From NCBI RefSeq assembly GCF_031846345.1, contig NZ_JAVRHX010000004.1, forward strand, positions 248,001 through 312,000: a stretch of DNA of 64,000 nucleotides. Direction: 5' to 3'. This document shows positions 25,597 to 34,462 of the stretch, piece after piece. Positions within the stretch are counted from its first letter, which is position 1, and each line of letters opens with the position of its first letter. Position numbers and translations under genes: made by a program. This stretch comes from Glaciecola petra. GTDB lineage: Bacteria > Pseudomonadota > Gammaproteobacteria > Enterobacterales > Alteromonadaceae. Below the pieces are notes generated by a model. The model ran no database searches and was not told where the DNA came from. It was given only the letters and a program-made list of their open reading frames with translations.

Positions 25597-26091
25597 AACC
25601 TAATGGTTTTCCATGTTATAAATGTTGTACTTACATACCGTGTAACTTTGTCGGCATGCATACTCAAACAAAGTAGAGTCTTTACCCGCATTTTAAGTTC
25701 AGTAATTATTAGCGTATATATTCCAACAATCACTTTATTAAAGCACGAACTGTTTGTTTTAATTATTACTCTGGCGGTAGTTGCCATGATCAATATATTA
25801 CAAATCTTTCACTTTCAATGATTAAGATTCATACTAGGCGATTCTATGCCGACAGACCAATATAGTGACAGTTTAGCCCTTTTCAATGATTTTAACGTAA
25901 GAAAAAGTAACAAAACGTACATTTTGTGGATATATCTTATTTATTTTATGTTTTAAGTGATTTGTTCTATTGAAATCGCTAGAATTTGCTCCAGTTATAA
26001 GGTCAGCATATATTAACTCAATTAAAAATTGGGTTGTGCCTTTGTCCCATGAAAAACGACCTTATAGTTGTTAATAGAAGAAGAAGCCTTT
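25597..26091. other. Divergent intergenic region between mlaF and yrbG
   Basis: No supported gene. It must hold the promoters of the mla operon (leftward) and of the yrbG-kds-lpt cluster (rightward), but I could not fix either with confidence. The stretch is AT-rich. A frame running to 25821 would encode a short protein with one or two hydrophobic segments, but it lacks a ribosome site and overlaps the mlaF start, so I do not call it. Confidence 0.5.
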
Positions 26092-27051
26092 GTGTTATTG
26101 ATTAATGTTGTCATTTTTGTAGTAGGTTTAGTCGTTCTAAGTTGGAGCGCAGACCGTTTTGTTTATGGTGCCTCAGCTTTAGCCAAGAATATTGGCGTCG
26201 CACCTATGATGATTGGCCTCACTATTGTCGCGATGGGCTCCTCCGCGCCTGAAATTGTGGTGGCTGCAACGGCTTCACTAGCAGGCAGTAGCGACACTGC
26301 TGTGGGCAACGCACTTGGCTCAAATATCACTAATATCGCTCTAGTGCTTGGCATAACCGTATTGATAAAACCCTTGCTTGTATCGTCTTCTACTTTGAAA
26401 CGCGAACTGCCGCTTATGCTAATAGTAACGCTTATAGCCGTTTATTTTTTAGCAGACAGCCACCTATCAAAAATTGAAGGGGTTGTTTTAATTACCCTCT
26501 TTGTGCTTGTGATTGCCGGAATGGCAGTTTTGTCATTTACAGTGGAAAAAAACGATCCTCTAATTGCCGAAACTGAAACTGAAGTACCTAGTGATGTACC
26601 CACGCCAAACGCGATTTTTTGGGTGATTGTTGGCATTATTCTGTTGCCACTTAGTGCTCACTTTTTAGTCGAATCTGCTGTTCATATAGCCAGACACTTT
26701 GGTATAAGCGACCTTGTCATTGGCTTAACTATTATCGCAATTGGTACTAGTTTGCCCGAGTTAGCCGCAAGTATTGCTGGTGTTTTAAAAGGTGAAGATG
26801 ACCTCGCATTGGGAAATATCATTGGCTCAAACATATTCAATATTTTAGCGGTACTAGCAATGCCTGGCTTATTAAACCCTTCTGTTATTGATGGCAATGC
26901 AGCTAACAGAGACTCGCTAGTTATGTTAGGCTTATCAATATTATTATTTATTTTTTGTTTTAACTTAAAAGGGACTAGACGCATTAATCGAATAGAAGCC
27001 AGTATTTTATTAGGCATATTTATTGGTTATCAATTTGTGTTGTTTTCCTGA
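26092..27051 (+). CDS. yrbG: Calcium/sodium antiporter YrbG
   Basis: An inner-membrane cation exchanger of the CaCA superfamily, about 319 residues. The two inverted alpha-repeats are clear: MGSSAPEIVVAATASLAGSSDTAVGNALGSNITNI in the first half and IGTSLPELAASIAGVLKGEDDLALGNIIGSNIFNI in the second. Both contain the GS/T-x-PE and GN-x-x-GSN ion-binding motifs. About ten membrane segments are present. I favour GTG 26092, which has a purine-rich AGAAGAAGAAG just before it; a TTG at 26068 would add eight residues. It heads the kds/lpt cluster, as in E. coli. Confidence 0.9.
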   Translation: MLLINVVIFVVGLVVLSWSADRFVYGASALAKNIGVAPMMIGLTIVAMGSSAPEIVVAATASLAGSSDTAVGNALGSNITNIALVLGITVLIKPLLVSSSTLKRELPLMLIVTLIAVYFLADSHLSKIEGVVLITLFVLVIAGMAVLSFTVEKNDPLIAETETEVPSDVPTPNAIFWVIVGIILLPLSAHFLVESAVHIARHFGISDLVIGLTIIAIGTSLPELAASIAGVLKGEDDLALGNIIGSNIFNILAVLAMPGLLNPSVIDGNAANRDSLVMLGLSILLFIFCFNLKGTRRINRIEASILLGIFIGYQFVLFS

Positions 27052-27167
27052 TTTTGTTTAGCTGTTTTAGTTTAGCTATTTGGATGTAGCCATTTTTAAT
27101 ATGGTGCAATAAATTGTCGTTTAAGGTTATTGGCCCGACTCACCTAATTTAGCTGTAAAGAATTGAT

Positions 27168-28130
27168 ATGACTTATATACAATCTGCAAAACATACATTC
27201 GATATTCAAGTCAAAGGATTGCAAACGCTTGCAAGCTCTCTCGATGAAAGCTTCGAAAAAGCATGTGAACTGCTGCTTAATTGCGAAGGAAAAGTTGTAG
27301 TGTGTGGCATGGGTAAATCAGGTCATATTGCGAATAAAATTGCAGCAACATTGGCTAGCACGGGCACTCCTGCTTTTTTTATGCACCCAGGCGAAGCCAA
27401 CCATGGCGATTTTGGCATGTTAAGTCAAAATGACGTGTTAATTGGTATCTCTAATTCTGGCGAAACGAGCGAGTTAATAGGCTTATTACCGTCAATAAAA
27501 CGCATTGGCGTGCCGATTGTCGCAATCAGTAATAATATGACCAGTAGCTTGGCCAAAGCTGCAGCAGTTGTGCTTAATTTACATGTTGAAAAAGAAGCAT
27601 GCTCATTGGGTTTAGCCCCCACTACCAGTACCACCGCGACGCTCGTCCTTGGTGATGCACTTGCCATAGCATTACTTGAAGCTAAGGGATTTACTGCACA
27701 GGACTTCGCTTTTTCTCACCCGGGTGGAGCACTTGGAAAACGTCTTTTATTGCAAGTATCTGATGTCATGGTAAGCGGAAAAGACATGCCTATTGTTAAC
27801 GACAGCGCCACATTAAAGCAAGCCCTACTGGAAATATCGTCCAAAGGCCTAGGGATTACTGGCATTGTGGATGGCGACAATAAACTTATTGGCATCTTCA
27901 GTGATGGTGACTTGCGCCGAACTTTAGATAAACAAATAGATATCCATACCGCTTTAGTGAGAGATGTAATGACTCAGGGCGGTATTAGTTTGCTAGAAAA
28001 TAGTTTAGCAATCGATGCAATTAATCTTATGCAAAATAAGCGTATAGCCGCTTTGTTTGTATTAAACCAAAAAAATCAGCCCATCGGCGCTCTTAATATG
28101 TATATGCTGCTTAAAGCTGGGGTAGTGTAA
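27168..28130 (+). CDS. kdsD: Arabinose-5-phosphate isomerase KdsD
   Basis: Interconverts ribulose-5-phosphate and arabinose-5-phosphate, the first step of Kdo synthesis for LPS. 320 residues: an SIS domain (about 30-180) with GMGKSGHIANKIAATLASTGTPAFF and the SNSGETSE motif, then two CBS domains (about 205-315). The histidine in MHPGEANHGDFGM is conserved in the active site. Its stop is followed directly by the kdsC ATG, so the genes are adjacent without a gap. Confidence 0.95.
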   Translation: MTYIQSAKHTFDIQVKGLQTLASSLDESFEKACELLLNCEGKVVVCGMGKSGHIANKIAATLASTGTPAFFMHPGEANHGDFGMLSQNDVLIGISNSGETSELIGLLPSIKRIGVPIVAISNNMTSSLAKAAAVVLNLHVEKEACSLGLAPTTSTTATLVLGDALAIALLEAKGFTAQDFAFSHPGGALGKRLLLQVSDVMVSGKDMPIVNDSATLKQALLEISSKGLGITGIVDGDNKLIGIFSDGDLRRTLDKQIDIHTALVRDVMTQGGISLLENSLAIDAINLMQNKRIAALFVLNQKNQPIGALNMYMLLKAGVV

Positions 28131-28685
28131 ATGTCTGAAATTAAAACCCTCTACGGCACTGTTTCTGCGTCGGTTTTTGAAAAGTGTAAAACCATCAAAC
28201 TGGTTGTATTTGATGTTGACGGCGTTTTCAGCGACGGCAATATTTATATGGGTAATAATGGTGAAGAACTCAAAGCATTTAATACAAAAGACGGATATGG
28301 CATAAAGGCCCTAGCAAGTTGCGGCATCCAAACGGCAGTGATTACTGGCCGACAGTCAAACATTGTCGAAAAGAGAATGCAATCACTCAACGTGAATTAC
28401 ATTATTCAGGGGCGCGAAGATAAAAATACCGCAATGATTGAATTAATGGAAGTAAGTGGGTTTAAAGCTTATCAAATAGCGAGTATGGGCGATGATATGC
28501 CAGATTTAGGCTTATTTGCTCACAGTGCAATAAAAGCAAGCGTAAATGATGCGCACCCAATGGTAAAAAGGGAAGCAAACTACATCACAAGTTTAGGCGG
28601 TGGCAAGGGCGCAGTTAGAGAGTTTTGTGATTTGTTTTTGCAAGTAAATAACAAATTAGAATTTAGTCATGGTGCAAGCTTATGA
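28131..28685 (+). CDS. kdsC: 3-deoxy-manno-octulosonate-8-phosphate phosphatase KdsC
   Basis: HAD-family phosphatase that releases Kdo from Kdo-8-phosphate. 184 residues without a cap domain, as expected for the tetrameric KdsC type. The catalytic Asp pair is in VVFDVDGVFSDG, motif II in ITGRQS, and motif IV in GDDMPDL. The conserved C-terminal GGKGAVREFCDL segment completes the neighbouring active site in this family. It overlaps lptC by 4 bases. Confidence 0.95.
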   Translation: MSEIKTLYGTVSASVFEKCKTIKLVVFDVDGVFSDGNIYMGNNGEELKAFNTKDGYGIKALASCGIQTAVITGRQSNIVEKRMQSLNVNYIIQGREDKNTAMIELMEVSGFKAYQIASMGDDMPDLGLFAHSAIKASVNDAHPMVKREANYITSLGGGKGAVREFCDLFLQVNNKLEFSHGASL

Positions 28686-29242
28686 ACCGAATAGGATGGA
28701 GTATTGCGCTAATTTTCTCAGCGGTGTTAGCACTTTATTTACCCACACTATTGGAACCAGAGGACGCATTAAATGAAAACAATAGAGATGGTTCACTTAT
28801 TCCCAATTACAAAGCAGTGAACTTAAATAGCAAATTGTATGACAAAGAGGGTAAGCTAAGCCATCAAATGGCTGCAGAACAAATGGAGCATTATGAAGAG
28901 TTAGGCTTTGCCGTGTTCACCAACCCTGTTTATACGCTTTATTTAGATTCGGGTGAGCCATGGCAAGTAACCGCCAATGAAGCAACCTTGCACGACAATA
29001 ATCGCATTCAGTTAGAAAAGAATGTTAAGATTGTGAATCTGCGCACCGAAGAGTATGTGCGTGAAATCAACACCGAGTATATAGAAATAAATTTGCAAAA
29101 TAAGACCTTAATGTCCGATCAGATCGTCGAAATAAGCGGACTTGATTATTCTGTAGTAAGTGTCGGTTTATTTGGGGATTTAACAACCCAACAATACGAG
29201 TTAAAAGATCATGTACAAACACAATTTAAGCCTAGCTTGTAA
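28682..29242 (+). CDS. lptC: LPS export protein LptC
   Basis: Bitopic inner-membrane protein passing LPS from LptBFG to LptA. 186 residues: one N-terminal membrane helix (about 5-22) and a periplasmic beta-jellyroll (about 45-180) with the YNLNSKLYDKEGKLSHQM-like and DNNRIQLEKNVKIVN strands. It overlaps kdsC by 4 bases at its start and lptA by 32 bases at its end, so the three are tightly coupled. Confidence 0.92.
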   Translation: MNRIGWSIALIFSAVLALYLPTLLEPEDALNENNRDGSLIPNYKAVNLNSKLYDKEGKLSHQMAAEQMEHYEELGFAVFTNPVYTLYLDSGEPWQVTANEATLHDNNRIQLEKNVKIVNLRTEEYVREINTEYIEINLQNKTLMSDQIVEISGLDYSVVSVGLFGDLTTQQYELKDHVQTQFKPSL

Positions 29243-29837
29243 AATAATCGCGACATCTGTCTTGTTAGCTTCAATTCAGGTGGCGCACGCCATGCAAAAT
29301 CAACAAAGCACGGCTCAAGATGAAAGTGCTACAGCCTCAAAAGTCGATGCCATCAGTACTGACTTTAACTTACCTGTTACCTTAGTATCGAATAGTCAAA
29401 CACTCGATGGCAAAAAGAAAACCTCTATATTTATTGATAATGTAGTGATTAGACAAGGTAGCTTGGAAATATTGGCACAACGAGTAGAAGCCGATGCGGC
29501 CGCCGGTAAAGGCAAAGAAATCATTATGGCCAGCGGCAACCCTGCCAGCTATAAACAACGCTTAGAAGACGGTACTATGGTTGAAGCACGAGCTAACGAA
29601 ATAGTATACGAAGTCGGAGCTCGTACAATATCACTCAAAGGTGTGGCATCTATTGTACAAAACGAAATTCAGGTTACTGGTGATTCCATCGTTTTTGATA
29701 TGGCAAAGGAACAAATTCTCGCATCTAGTACAGCAGATAGCAGCGGCCCAGTTACCACTGTACTGAGCCCTGGTGCATTTTCAAATAGTACACCCTCAGA
29801 TAAAAGTAAAGAGAATGAAAACGAGGAAGACGAATAG
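29211..29837 (+). CDS. lptA: LPS transport periplasmic protein LptA
   Basis: Forms the periplasmic bridge that carries LPS to LptDE. 208 residues. A signal peptide ends VAHA at about residue 27; the OstA-type domain (about 45-165) has the FIDNVVIRQGSLEILAQRVEADA and IMASGNPASYKQRLEDGTMVEARA segments. The C-terminus past residue 175 is a Ser/Pro-rich and finally strongly acidic tail (ending NENEEDE), probably disordered. It starts 32 bases inside lptC. Confidence 0.93.
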   Translation: MYKHNLSLACKIIATSVLLASIQVAHAMQNQQSTAQDESATASKVDAISTDFNLPVTLVSNSQTLDGKKKTSIFIDNVVIRQGSLEILAQRVEADAAAGKGKEIIMASGNPASYKQRLEDGTMVEARANEIVYEVGARTISLKGVASIVQNEIQVTGDSIVFDMAKEQILASSTADSSGPVTTVLSPGAFSNSTPSDKSKENENEEDE

Positions 29838-29839
29838 TC

Positions 29840-30568
29840 GTGAACAGTACACTTTGCGCAAAAAACTTAGCAAAATCATATAAATCGAGACAAGTCGTTA
29901 GAGACGTTAGTATTGAAGTCTCCACTGGCCAAATTGTTGGTTTACTTGGTCCTAATGGCGCGGGTAAAACAACGACCTTTTATATGATCGTAGGCTTGGT
30001 TCCCTTAGACAAAGGTAATATTTTTATAGATCAAATAAATGTGAGCATGCAACCAATGCACGAACGCGCCAGGCAAGGTATTGGTTATTTACCACAAGAA
30101 GCATCCATTTTTAGGAAATTGAGTGTTTATGAAAACCTGATGGCTATTTTGCAAACACGCAAAGATATTTCAAATAACCAGAGGGAACAAATAGCCGACG
30201 AATTACTCGACGACTTTAATATCAATCATATACGTAATAATTTGGGCATGAGCTTGTCTGGTGGCGAAAGAAGACGGGTGGAAATAGCAAGAGCGCTTGC
30301 AGCCAACCCTAAATTTATTTTACTAGACGAACCATTTGCAGGTGTTGACCCAATTTCTGTAAATGATATAAAGAAGATAATATACCAATTAAAAGAGCGC
30401 GGTATAGGAGTACTGATCACTGACCATAATGTCAAAGAAACCCTAGATGTATGTGAAACAGCCTATATTGTTAGTCATGGCGAATTAATTGCTTCTGGAA
30501 ATGCGCAAGAAGTACTATCAAATCAAACAGTAAGAGATGTATACTTAGGTGAGCAATTTTCTTTGTAG
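29840..30568 (+). CDS. lptB: LPS export ABC transporter ATP-binding protein LptB
   Basis: The ATPase that powers LPS extraction with LptFG. 242 residues from a GTG start, two bases after lptA. Walker A is GPNGAGKTTTFYMIVGLV, the Q-loop region is GYLPQEASIFRKLSV, the signature is LSGGERRRVEIARAL, Walker B is FILLDEPFAGVDP, and the switch His lies in ITDHNVKETL. The high conservation of LptB makes the assignment firm. lptF and lptG are usually elsewhere, near pepA. Confidence 0.96.
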   Translation: MNSTLCAKNLAKSYKSRQVVRDVSIEVSTGQIVGLLGPNGAGKTTTFYMIVGLVPLDKGNIFIDQINVSMQPMHERARQGIGYLPQEASIFRKLSVYENLMAILQTRKDISNNQREQIADELLDDFNINHIRNNLGMSLSGGERRRVEIARALAANPKFILLDEPFAGVDPISVNDIKKIIYQLKERGIGVLITDHNVKETLDVCETAYIVSHGELIASGNAQEVLSNQTVRDVYLGEQFSL

Positions 30569-30782
30569 TTATTTTGAGTAAACTTTATTCGATTATTTAA
30601 ATAATCATGCAAAAGAATGGACGGTGTTTGTCGATGTAGTAATTGAGGAACACTTAATATAAGTACATTAAAAGAATATGTTATATTGAGAATAAGCAAG
30701 GCGATACGAGACTGTTAAACAAATTAATTTTATAGGTGATTATAGCTAATATGTGTGAATCGTTTGTAGTGATAGGAATGTA

Positions 30783-32291
30783 ATGAAACCTTCTTTACAG
30801 CTTAAATTTAGTCAACAGCTAACAATGACGCCACAGTTGCAGCAGGCGATTAAGTTGTTGCAACTCTCCACATTAGACTTACAACAAGAAATTCAAGAAG
30901 CCCTCGATTCTAACCCCTTGTTAGAGTCACTCGAAAACGAGAGTCGTGATGACCGCAACCAAAGCGAATCCGATTCTGAAACAGCGGGCGCGTCGGCAAG
31001 TGCATCAGAAAATACCGAAACACAAATCAATGGCGAGAAAGATGGCTCTGATCAAATGGACAGTCATGAGGCTTTAGAAAATAAAGAATTGCCCGACGAC
31101 CTGCCAGTAGATACCTCTTGGGACGAATACCTAGGCTCCAGTTCAGCGCCTACTAAAATGGTGGGCACCAATCCCGATGACGATTTTATTTATCAAGGTG
31201 AAACTGTTGAGAGCATTCAAGACCATCTAATGTGGCAAACAGAAATGACCCACTTTAGTGAAACAGATAAATCTATCGCCATCGCTATTATTGATTCAGT
31301 GGATGAATCAGGTTACCTGACAGTGAGTGCAGAAGAGATACTAGAGAGCTTAGATGACGCCGAAATTGAACTTGACGAAGTAGAATGCGTGCTCAAACGA
31401 ATTCAACGTTTTGACCCAGTAGGCGCTGCAGCTCGCTCGGTACAAGAATGCTTGTTAGTACAATTGCAACAGTTTGACGAGAATACACCATGGTTGGAAC
31501 AAGCACGCTCTTTAATTGAAGAACATAGCGATTTAATTAGCAGCAAAGACTACCGTACGTTGATGCGTAAAACACGGCTTAAAGAAGACCAATTACGCGA
31601 AGTCATGCGTTTACTAAAAACCCTAAATCCCCGTCCTGGTAGCGTTGTTTCTGCGAGAGAACCTGAATATGTCATACCCGATGTCAACGTTTACAAGAAA
31701 AAAGGAATTTGGACGGTAGAATTAAATAATGAAGCATTGCCGGCTTTATCCGTAAACGAAACTTACGCTCAGTTGTCAAAAACGACAAAAAATCCGAACG
31801 ATTCTCAATATATCAAGTCTCACTTACAAGAGGCAAAATGGTTTATAAAGAGTTTAGAAAGTCGTAACGAAACATTACTCAAAGTGTCGCATTGTATTGT
31901 CGCAAAGCAACGAGAATTTTTTGAGCAAGGTCCAGAAAAAATGCAGCCCATGGTACTCAATGATGTTGCTGAAATGGTAGATATGCACGAGTCGACCATT
32001 TCTCGAGTCACCACACAAAAATATATGCATACCCCTAGGGGAATATTTGAGCTGAAATACTTTTTCTCTTCTCATGTGTCAACAGACTCAGGTGAAAACT
32101 GTTCGTCTACTGCTATTAGAGCCTTTATTAAGAAAATGGTCGCTGACGAACCATCCCATAAACCATTAAGTGACAGCAAAATTGCACAAATGCTCGCTGA
32201 GCAAGGCATAAACGTTGCTAGGCGAACAATTGCAAAATATCGGGAGTCTTTAAACATTCCCCCTTCCAATCAGCGAAAAAGTCTCGTGTAA
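30783..32291 (+). CDS. rpoN: RNA polymerase sigma-54 factor RpoN
   Basis: Sigma factor for nitrogen, flagellar and other enhancer-dependent promoters. 502 residues. The Gln/Leu-rich region I (1-50) has MTPQLQQAIKLLQLSTLDLQQEIQ. Region II is very acidic (about 55-120). Region III binds core polymerase and includes the HTH that recognises the -12 element (about 385-410, VDMHESTISRVTTQKY). The RpoN box ARRTIAKYRESLNIPPS reads the -24 element near the end. A 214-base gap from lptB suggests an independent promoter. Confidence 0.96.
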   Translation: MKPSLQLKFSQQLTMTPQLQQAIKLLQLSTLDLQQEIQEALDSNPLLESLENESRDDRNQSESDSETAGASASASENTETQINGEKDGSDQMDSHEALENKELPDDLPVDTSWDEYLGSSSAPTKMVGTNPDDDFIYQGETVESIQDHLMWQTEMTHFSETDKSIAIAIIDSVDESGYLTVSAEEILESLDDAEIELDEVECVLKRIQRFDPVGAAARSVQECLLVQLQQFDENTPWLEQARSLIEEHSDLISSKDYRTLMRKTRLKEDQLREVMRLLKTLNPRPGSVVSAREPEYVIPDVNVYKKKGIWTVELNNEALPALSVNETYAQLSKTTKNPNDSQYIKSHLQEAKWFIKSLESRNETLLKVSHCIVAKQREFFEQGPEKMQPMVLNDVAEMVDMHESTISRVTTQKYMHTPRGIFELKYFFSSHVSTDSGENCSSTAIRAFIKKMVADEPSHKPLSDSKIAQMLAEQGINVARRTIAKYRESLNIPPSNQRKSLV

Positions 32292-32314
32292 ACGAGCAAA
32301 AGAGGATTATTTAT

Positions 32315-32602
32315 ATGCAAATTAACCTGACAGGTCATCATGTAGAAATCACCGATTCATTACGCAACTATGTTGATACAAAGTTTGAAAAATTAGAGAG
32401 GCACTTTGATCATATCAACAACGTACATGTAATTTTAAACATCGAGAAATTGAGTCAAAAAGCTGAAGCTACAATGCATTTAAACGGTGGTGAAGTTTTC
32501 GCCAACAATGAACATACCGATATGTATGCAGCCATTGACGGCTTGATAGACAAGCTAGACCGACAGGTTATTAAGCATAAAGAAAAGTTAAAACGACATT
32601 AA
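32315..32602 (+). CDS. hpf: Ribosome hibernation-promoting factor HPF
   Basis: Short-type HPF of 95 residues that binds the 30S decoding centre in stationary phase and helps form 100S dimers. The beta-alpha-beta fold has MQINLTGHHVEITDSLRNYVDTKFEKLERHFD-type segments and a second helix AAIDGLIDKLDRQVIKHKEKLKRH. A GAGGA ribosome site lies before the ATG. It sits between rpoN and ptsN, its classic location. Confidence 0.94.
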   Translation: MQINLTGHHVEITDSLRNYVDTKFEKLERHFDHINNVHVILNIEKLSQKAEATMHLNGGEVFANNEHTDMYAAIDGLIDKLDRQVIKHKEKLKRH

Positions 32603-32684
32603 CTAGAGCGACTCAAATGCCAGCTCTATACTTTTAAGCTCCTTTAAGAATAAACGATATACTAACCATCGTTAAGAAATATCA

Positions 32685-33128
32685 ATGATAATAAACGACA
32701 TCATTTCACTCGACCGGACTCAATGTTCGGTTGAGTGCAACAGTAAGAAACGCATCTTTGAAATCATTTCTCAAATTGCTGTGAAACAATCTCCTGAATT
32801 AGACCAACTTGAAGTGTTAAGTAGCTTAATTAGCCGCGAAAAAATGGGCAGTACTGGCATAGGCAATGGCATCGCGTTACCGCATGGCAGGATAAAAGGC
32901 CTGGCCAATATGATAGCTGTAATTGTGACAAGCAATCACCCAATTGAATTTGATGCCATAGATGGTCATCCAGTCGATATCTTCTTTGCTATCTTGGTAC
33001 CAGACGAGCAAACAGACCAACATTTACAAGCGCTTTCAGGTATCGCGCGCAAATTAAGTAATAAAGATATTGTAAAAGCCATCCGAAAAGCAGAAACTAA
33101 AAACCAAATAGTGGCAGCTTTGGCATAA
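32685..33128 (+). CDS. ptsN: Nitrogen PTS EIIA component PtsN
   Basis: Terminal phospho-acceptor of the nitrogen phosphotransferase system, influencing potassium uptake and metabolism. 147 residues with the PTS EIIA type-2 fold. The phosphorylated histidine is H67 in GIALPHGRI, and the ISREKMGSTGIGNG loop before it is characteristic. It precedes rapZ by 8 bases and npr shortly after, so the two late phosphocarriers of the pathway are encoded together. Confidence 0.95.
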   Translation: MIINDIISLDRTQCSVECNSKKRIFEIISQIAVKQSPELDQLEVLSSLISREKMGSTGIGNGIALPHGRIKGLANMIAVIVTSNHPIEFDAIDGHPVDIFFAILVPDEQTDQHLQALSGIARKLSNKDIVKAIRKAETKNQIVAALA

Positions 33129-33136
33129 TAAACATC

Positions 33137-34075
33137 ATGAAACTGTTAATAATAAGTGGGCGTTCAGGTTCTGGAAAGTCAATCGCTTTAAGAGCTTTAG
33201 AAGACTTGAGCTATTATTGTGTTGATAATATTCCGGTTTCACTCTTGCCCACGCTAACACATACAGTAGTTGAACAGCACGAGCTTGTTGCGGTTAGTAT
33301 TGATGTTAGAAACATGCCCGAAACAGAAAATGAAATTAGTGAGTTACTCGAATATCTCCCTGAATTTTGGGATATCACTATTATATTTTTAGACGCCAGC
33401 GATGACGTACTGATTAAGCGTTATAGTGAAACTCGGCGACTACACCCTCTTTTTAAACAAAGTAACTCCTTGATTGATGCTATTAGCGCCGAGCAAGAAA
33501 TTCTGGTTCCTGTAGCTGAGAAAGCCGACCTTCATATCAATACTGATCAATTATCAGTCCACGATTTAGCCGAACTAGTTAGAGAACGTGTTTTGGGTAA
33601 AAAAAGCTCTGATTTGGTCATTGTATTCGAATCATTTGGATTTAAATATGGCCTGCCAAAAGACAGTGACTATGTATTTGATGTCCGCTTTTTGCCCAAT
33701 CCACATTGGGAACCTGACTTACGCCCTTTAACCGGCTTAGATGGACCCGTCGAGCTATTTTTATCTGGGCAACCCCTGGTAATGAAGCTCATTTGGCAAG
33801 TACAAAGCTTTGTCACAACTTGGCTACCACATTTGGAGCGCAATAACAGAAGCTATGTCACTATTGCTATTGGATGTACGGGTGGGCAACATAGGTCAGT
33901 TTATGTGGCACAGGCCCTCTATGAAGCTTTTAAAAATAGTCATGGTGATGCACAAGTTAAGCACAGAGAATTAAAACGAATTACACCCAAAATAGAAAAC
34001 ACGCCTAGTACTCAAAATCTGCTTAATGACGATACCACTGTAAGCAATTTTAAACCTATCAATAATAACGACTAA
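33137..34075 (+). CDS. rapZ: RNase adapter protein RapZ
   Basis: RNA-binding adapter that steers RNase E to small RNAs controlling glucosamine-6-phosphate synthase, and binds the metabolite. 312 residues, about 28 longer than the E. coli protein because of a polar C-terminal tail (PKIENTPSTQN onward). The Walker A motif GRSGSGKS is at residues 7-14; the family-specific CVDNIPVSLLP and DVRNMPE follow. The C-terminal domain has the conserved IGCTGGQHRSVYVAQ. It lies between ptsN and npr. Confidence 0.95.
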   Translation: MKLLIISGRSGSGKSIALRALEDLSYYCVDNIPVSLLPTLTHTVVEQHELVAVSIDVRNMPETENEISELLEYLPEFWDITIIFLDASDDVLIKRYSETRRLHPLFKQSNSLIDAISAEQEILVPVAEKADLHINTDQLSVHDLAELVRERVLGKKSSDLVIVFESFGFKYGLPKDSDYVFDVRFLPNPHWEPDLRPLTGLDGPVELFLSGQPLVMKLIWQVQSFVTTWLPHLERNNRSYVTIAIGCTGGQHRSVYVAQALYEAFKNSHGDAQVKHRELKRITPKIENTPSTQNLLNDDTTVSNFKPINNND

Positions 34076-34079
34076 AAAT

Positions 34080-34364
34080 GTGACAAAAAGCGTGAAGATT
34101 ACTAAAACCTTAACCATTCTCAATAAGCTTGGTTTGCATGCGAGAGCAGCCACTAAACTCGTGGAACTTGCTTCAAAGTATCAAAGTGACATTATTATTT
34201 CGCAAGATGACCAAGCAGCACCGGCAAATAGTGTGATTGCTTTATTGATGCTGGGCAGTGGAAAAGGTAAACAAGTAACGGTTGAATGCAGTGGGGTGGA
34301 TGCTGAAAACGCAATGTCTGAAATCGAAAATCTAATCGCCAATAAATTCGACGAAGGTGAATAA
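34080..34364 (+). CDS. npr: Phosphocarrier protein NPr
   Basis: HPr-like phosphocarrier that passes phosphate from EI-Ntr to PtsN. 94 residues from GTG 34080, four bases after rapZ; an internal GTG four codons later would match the E. coli length. The phospho-histidine is H20 in NKLGLHARAATKLV (the LH-A-R motif), and the Ser-46-like region reads PANSVIALLMLGSGKG. EI-Ntr (ptsP) is not in the window, as usual. Confidence 0.94.
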   Translation: MTKSVKITKTLTILNKLGLHARAATKLVELASKYQSDIIISQDDQAAPANSVIALLMLGSGKGKQVTVECSGVDAENAMSEIENLIANKFDEGE

Positions 34365-34462
34365 GCCACTGAATTAACAAGAATTCACTGAATTATTGAC
34401 GACTTAGTGTTATACTATTTAGCCAAATTTCCATGTTTATGGTTACTGTTGGGTTTAATCCA

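Noticed and set aside
25540..25821. A 93-residue hydrophobic open frame between mlaF and yrbG
   Set aside because: It overlaps the mlaF start, has no ribosome site and matches no family; it may be chance or a remnant.
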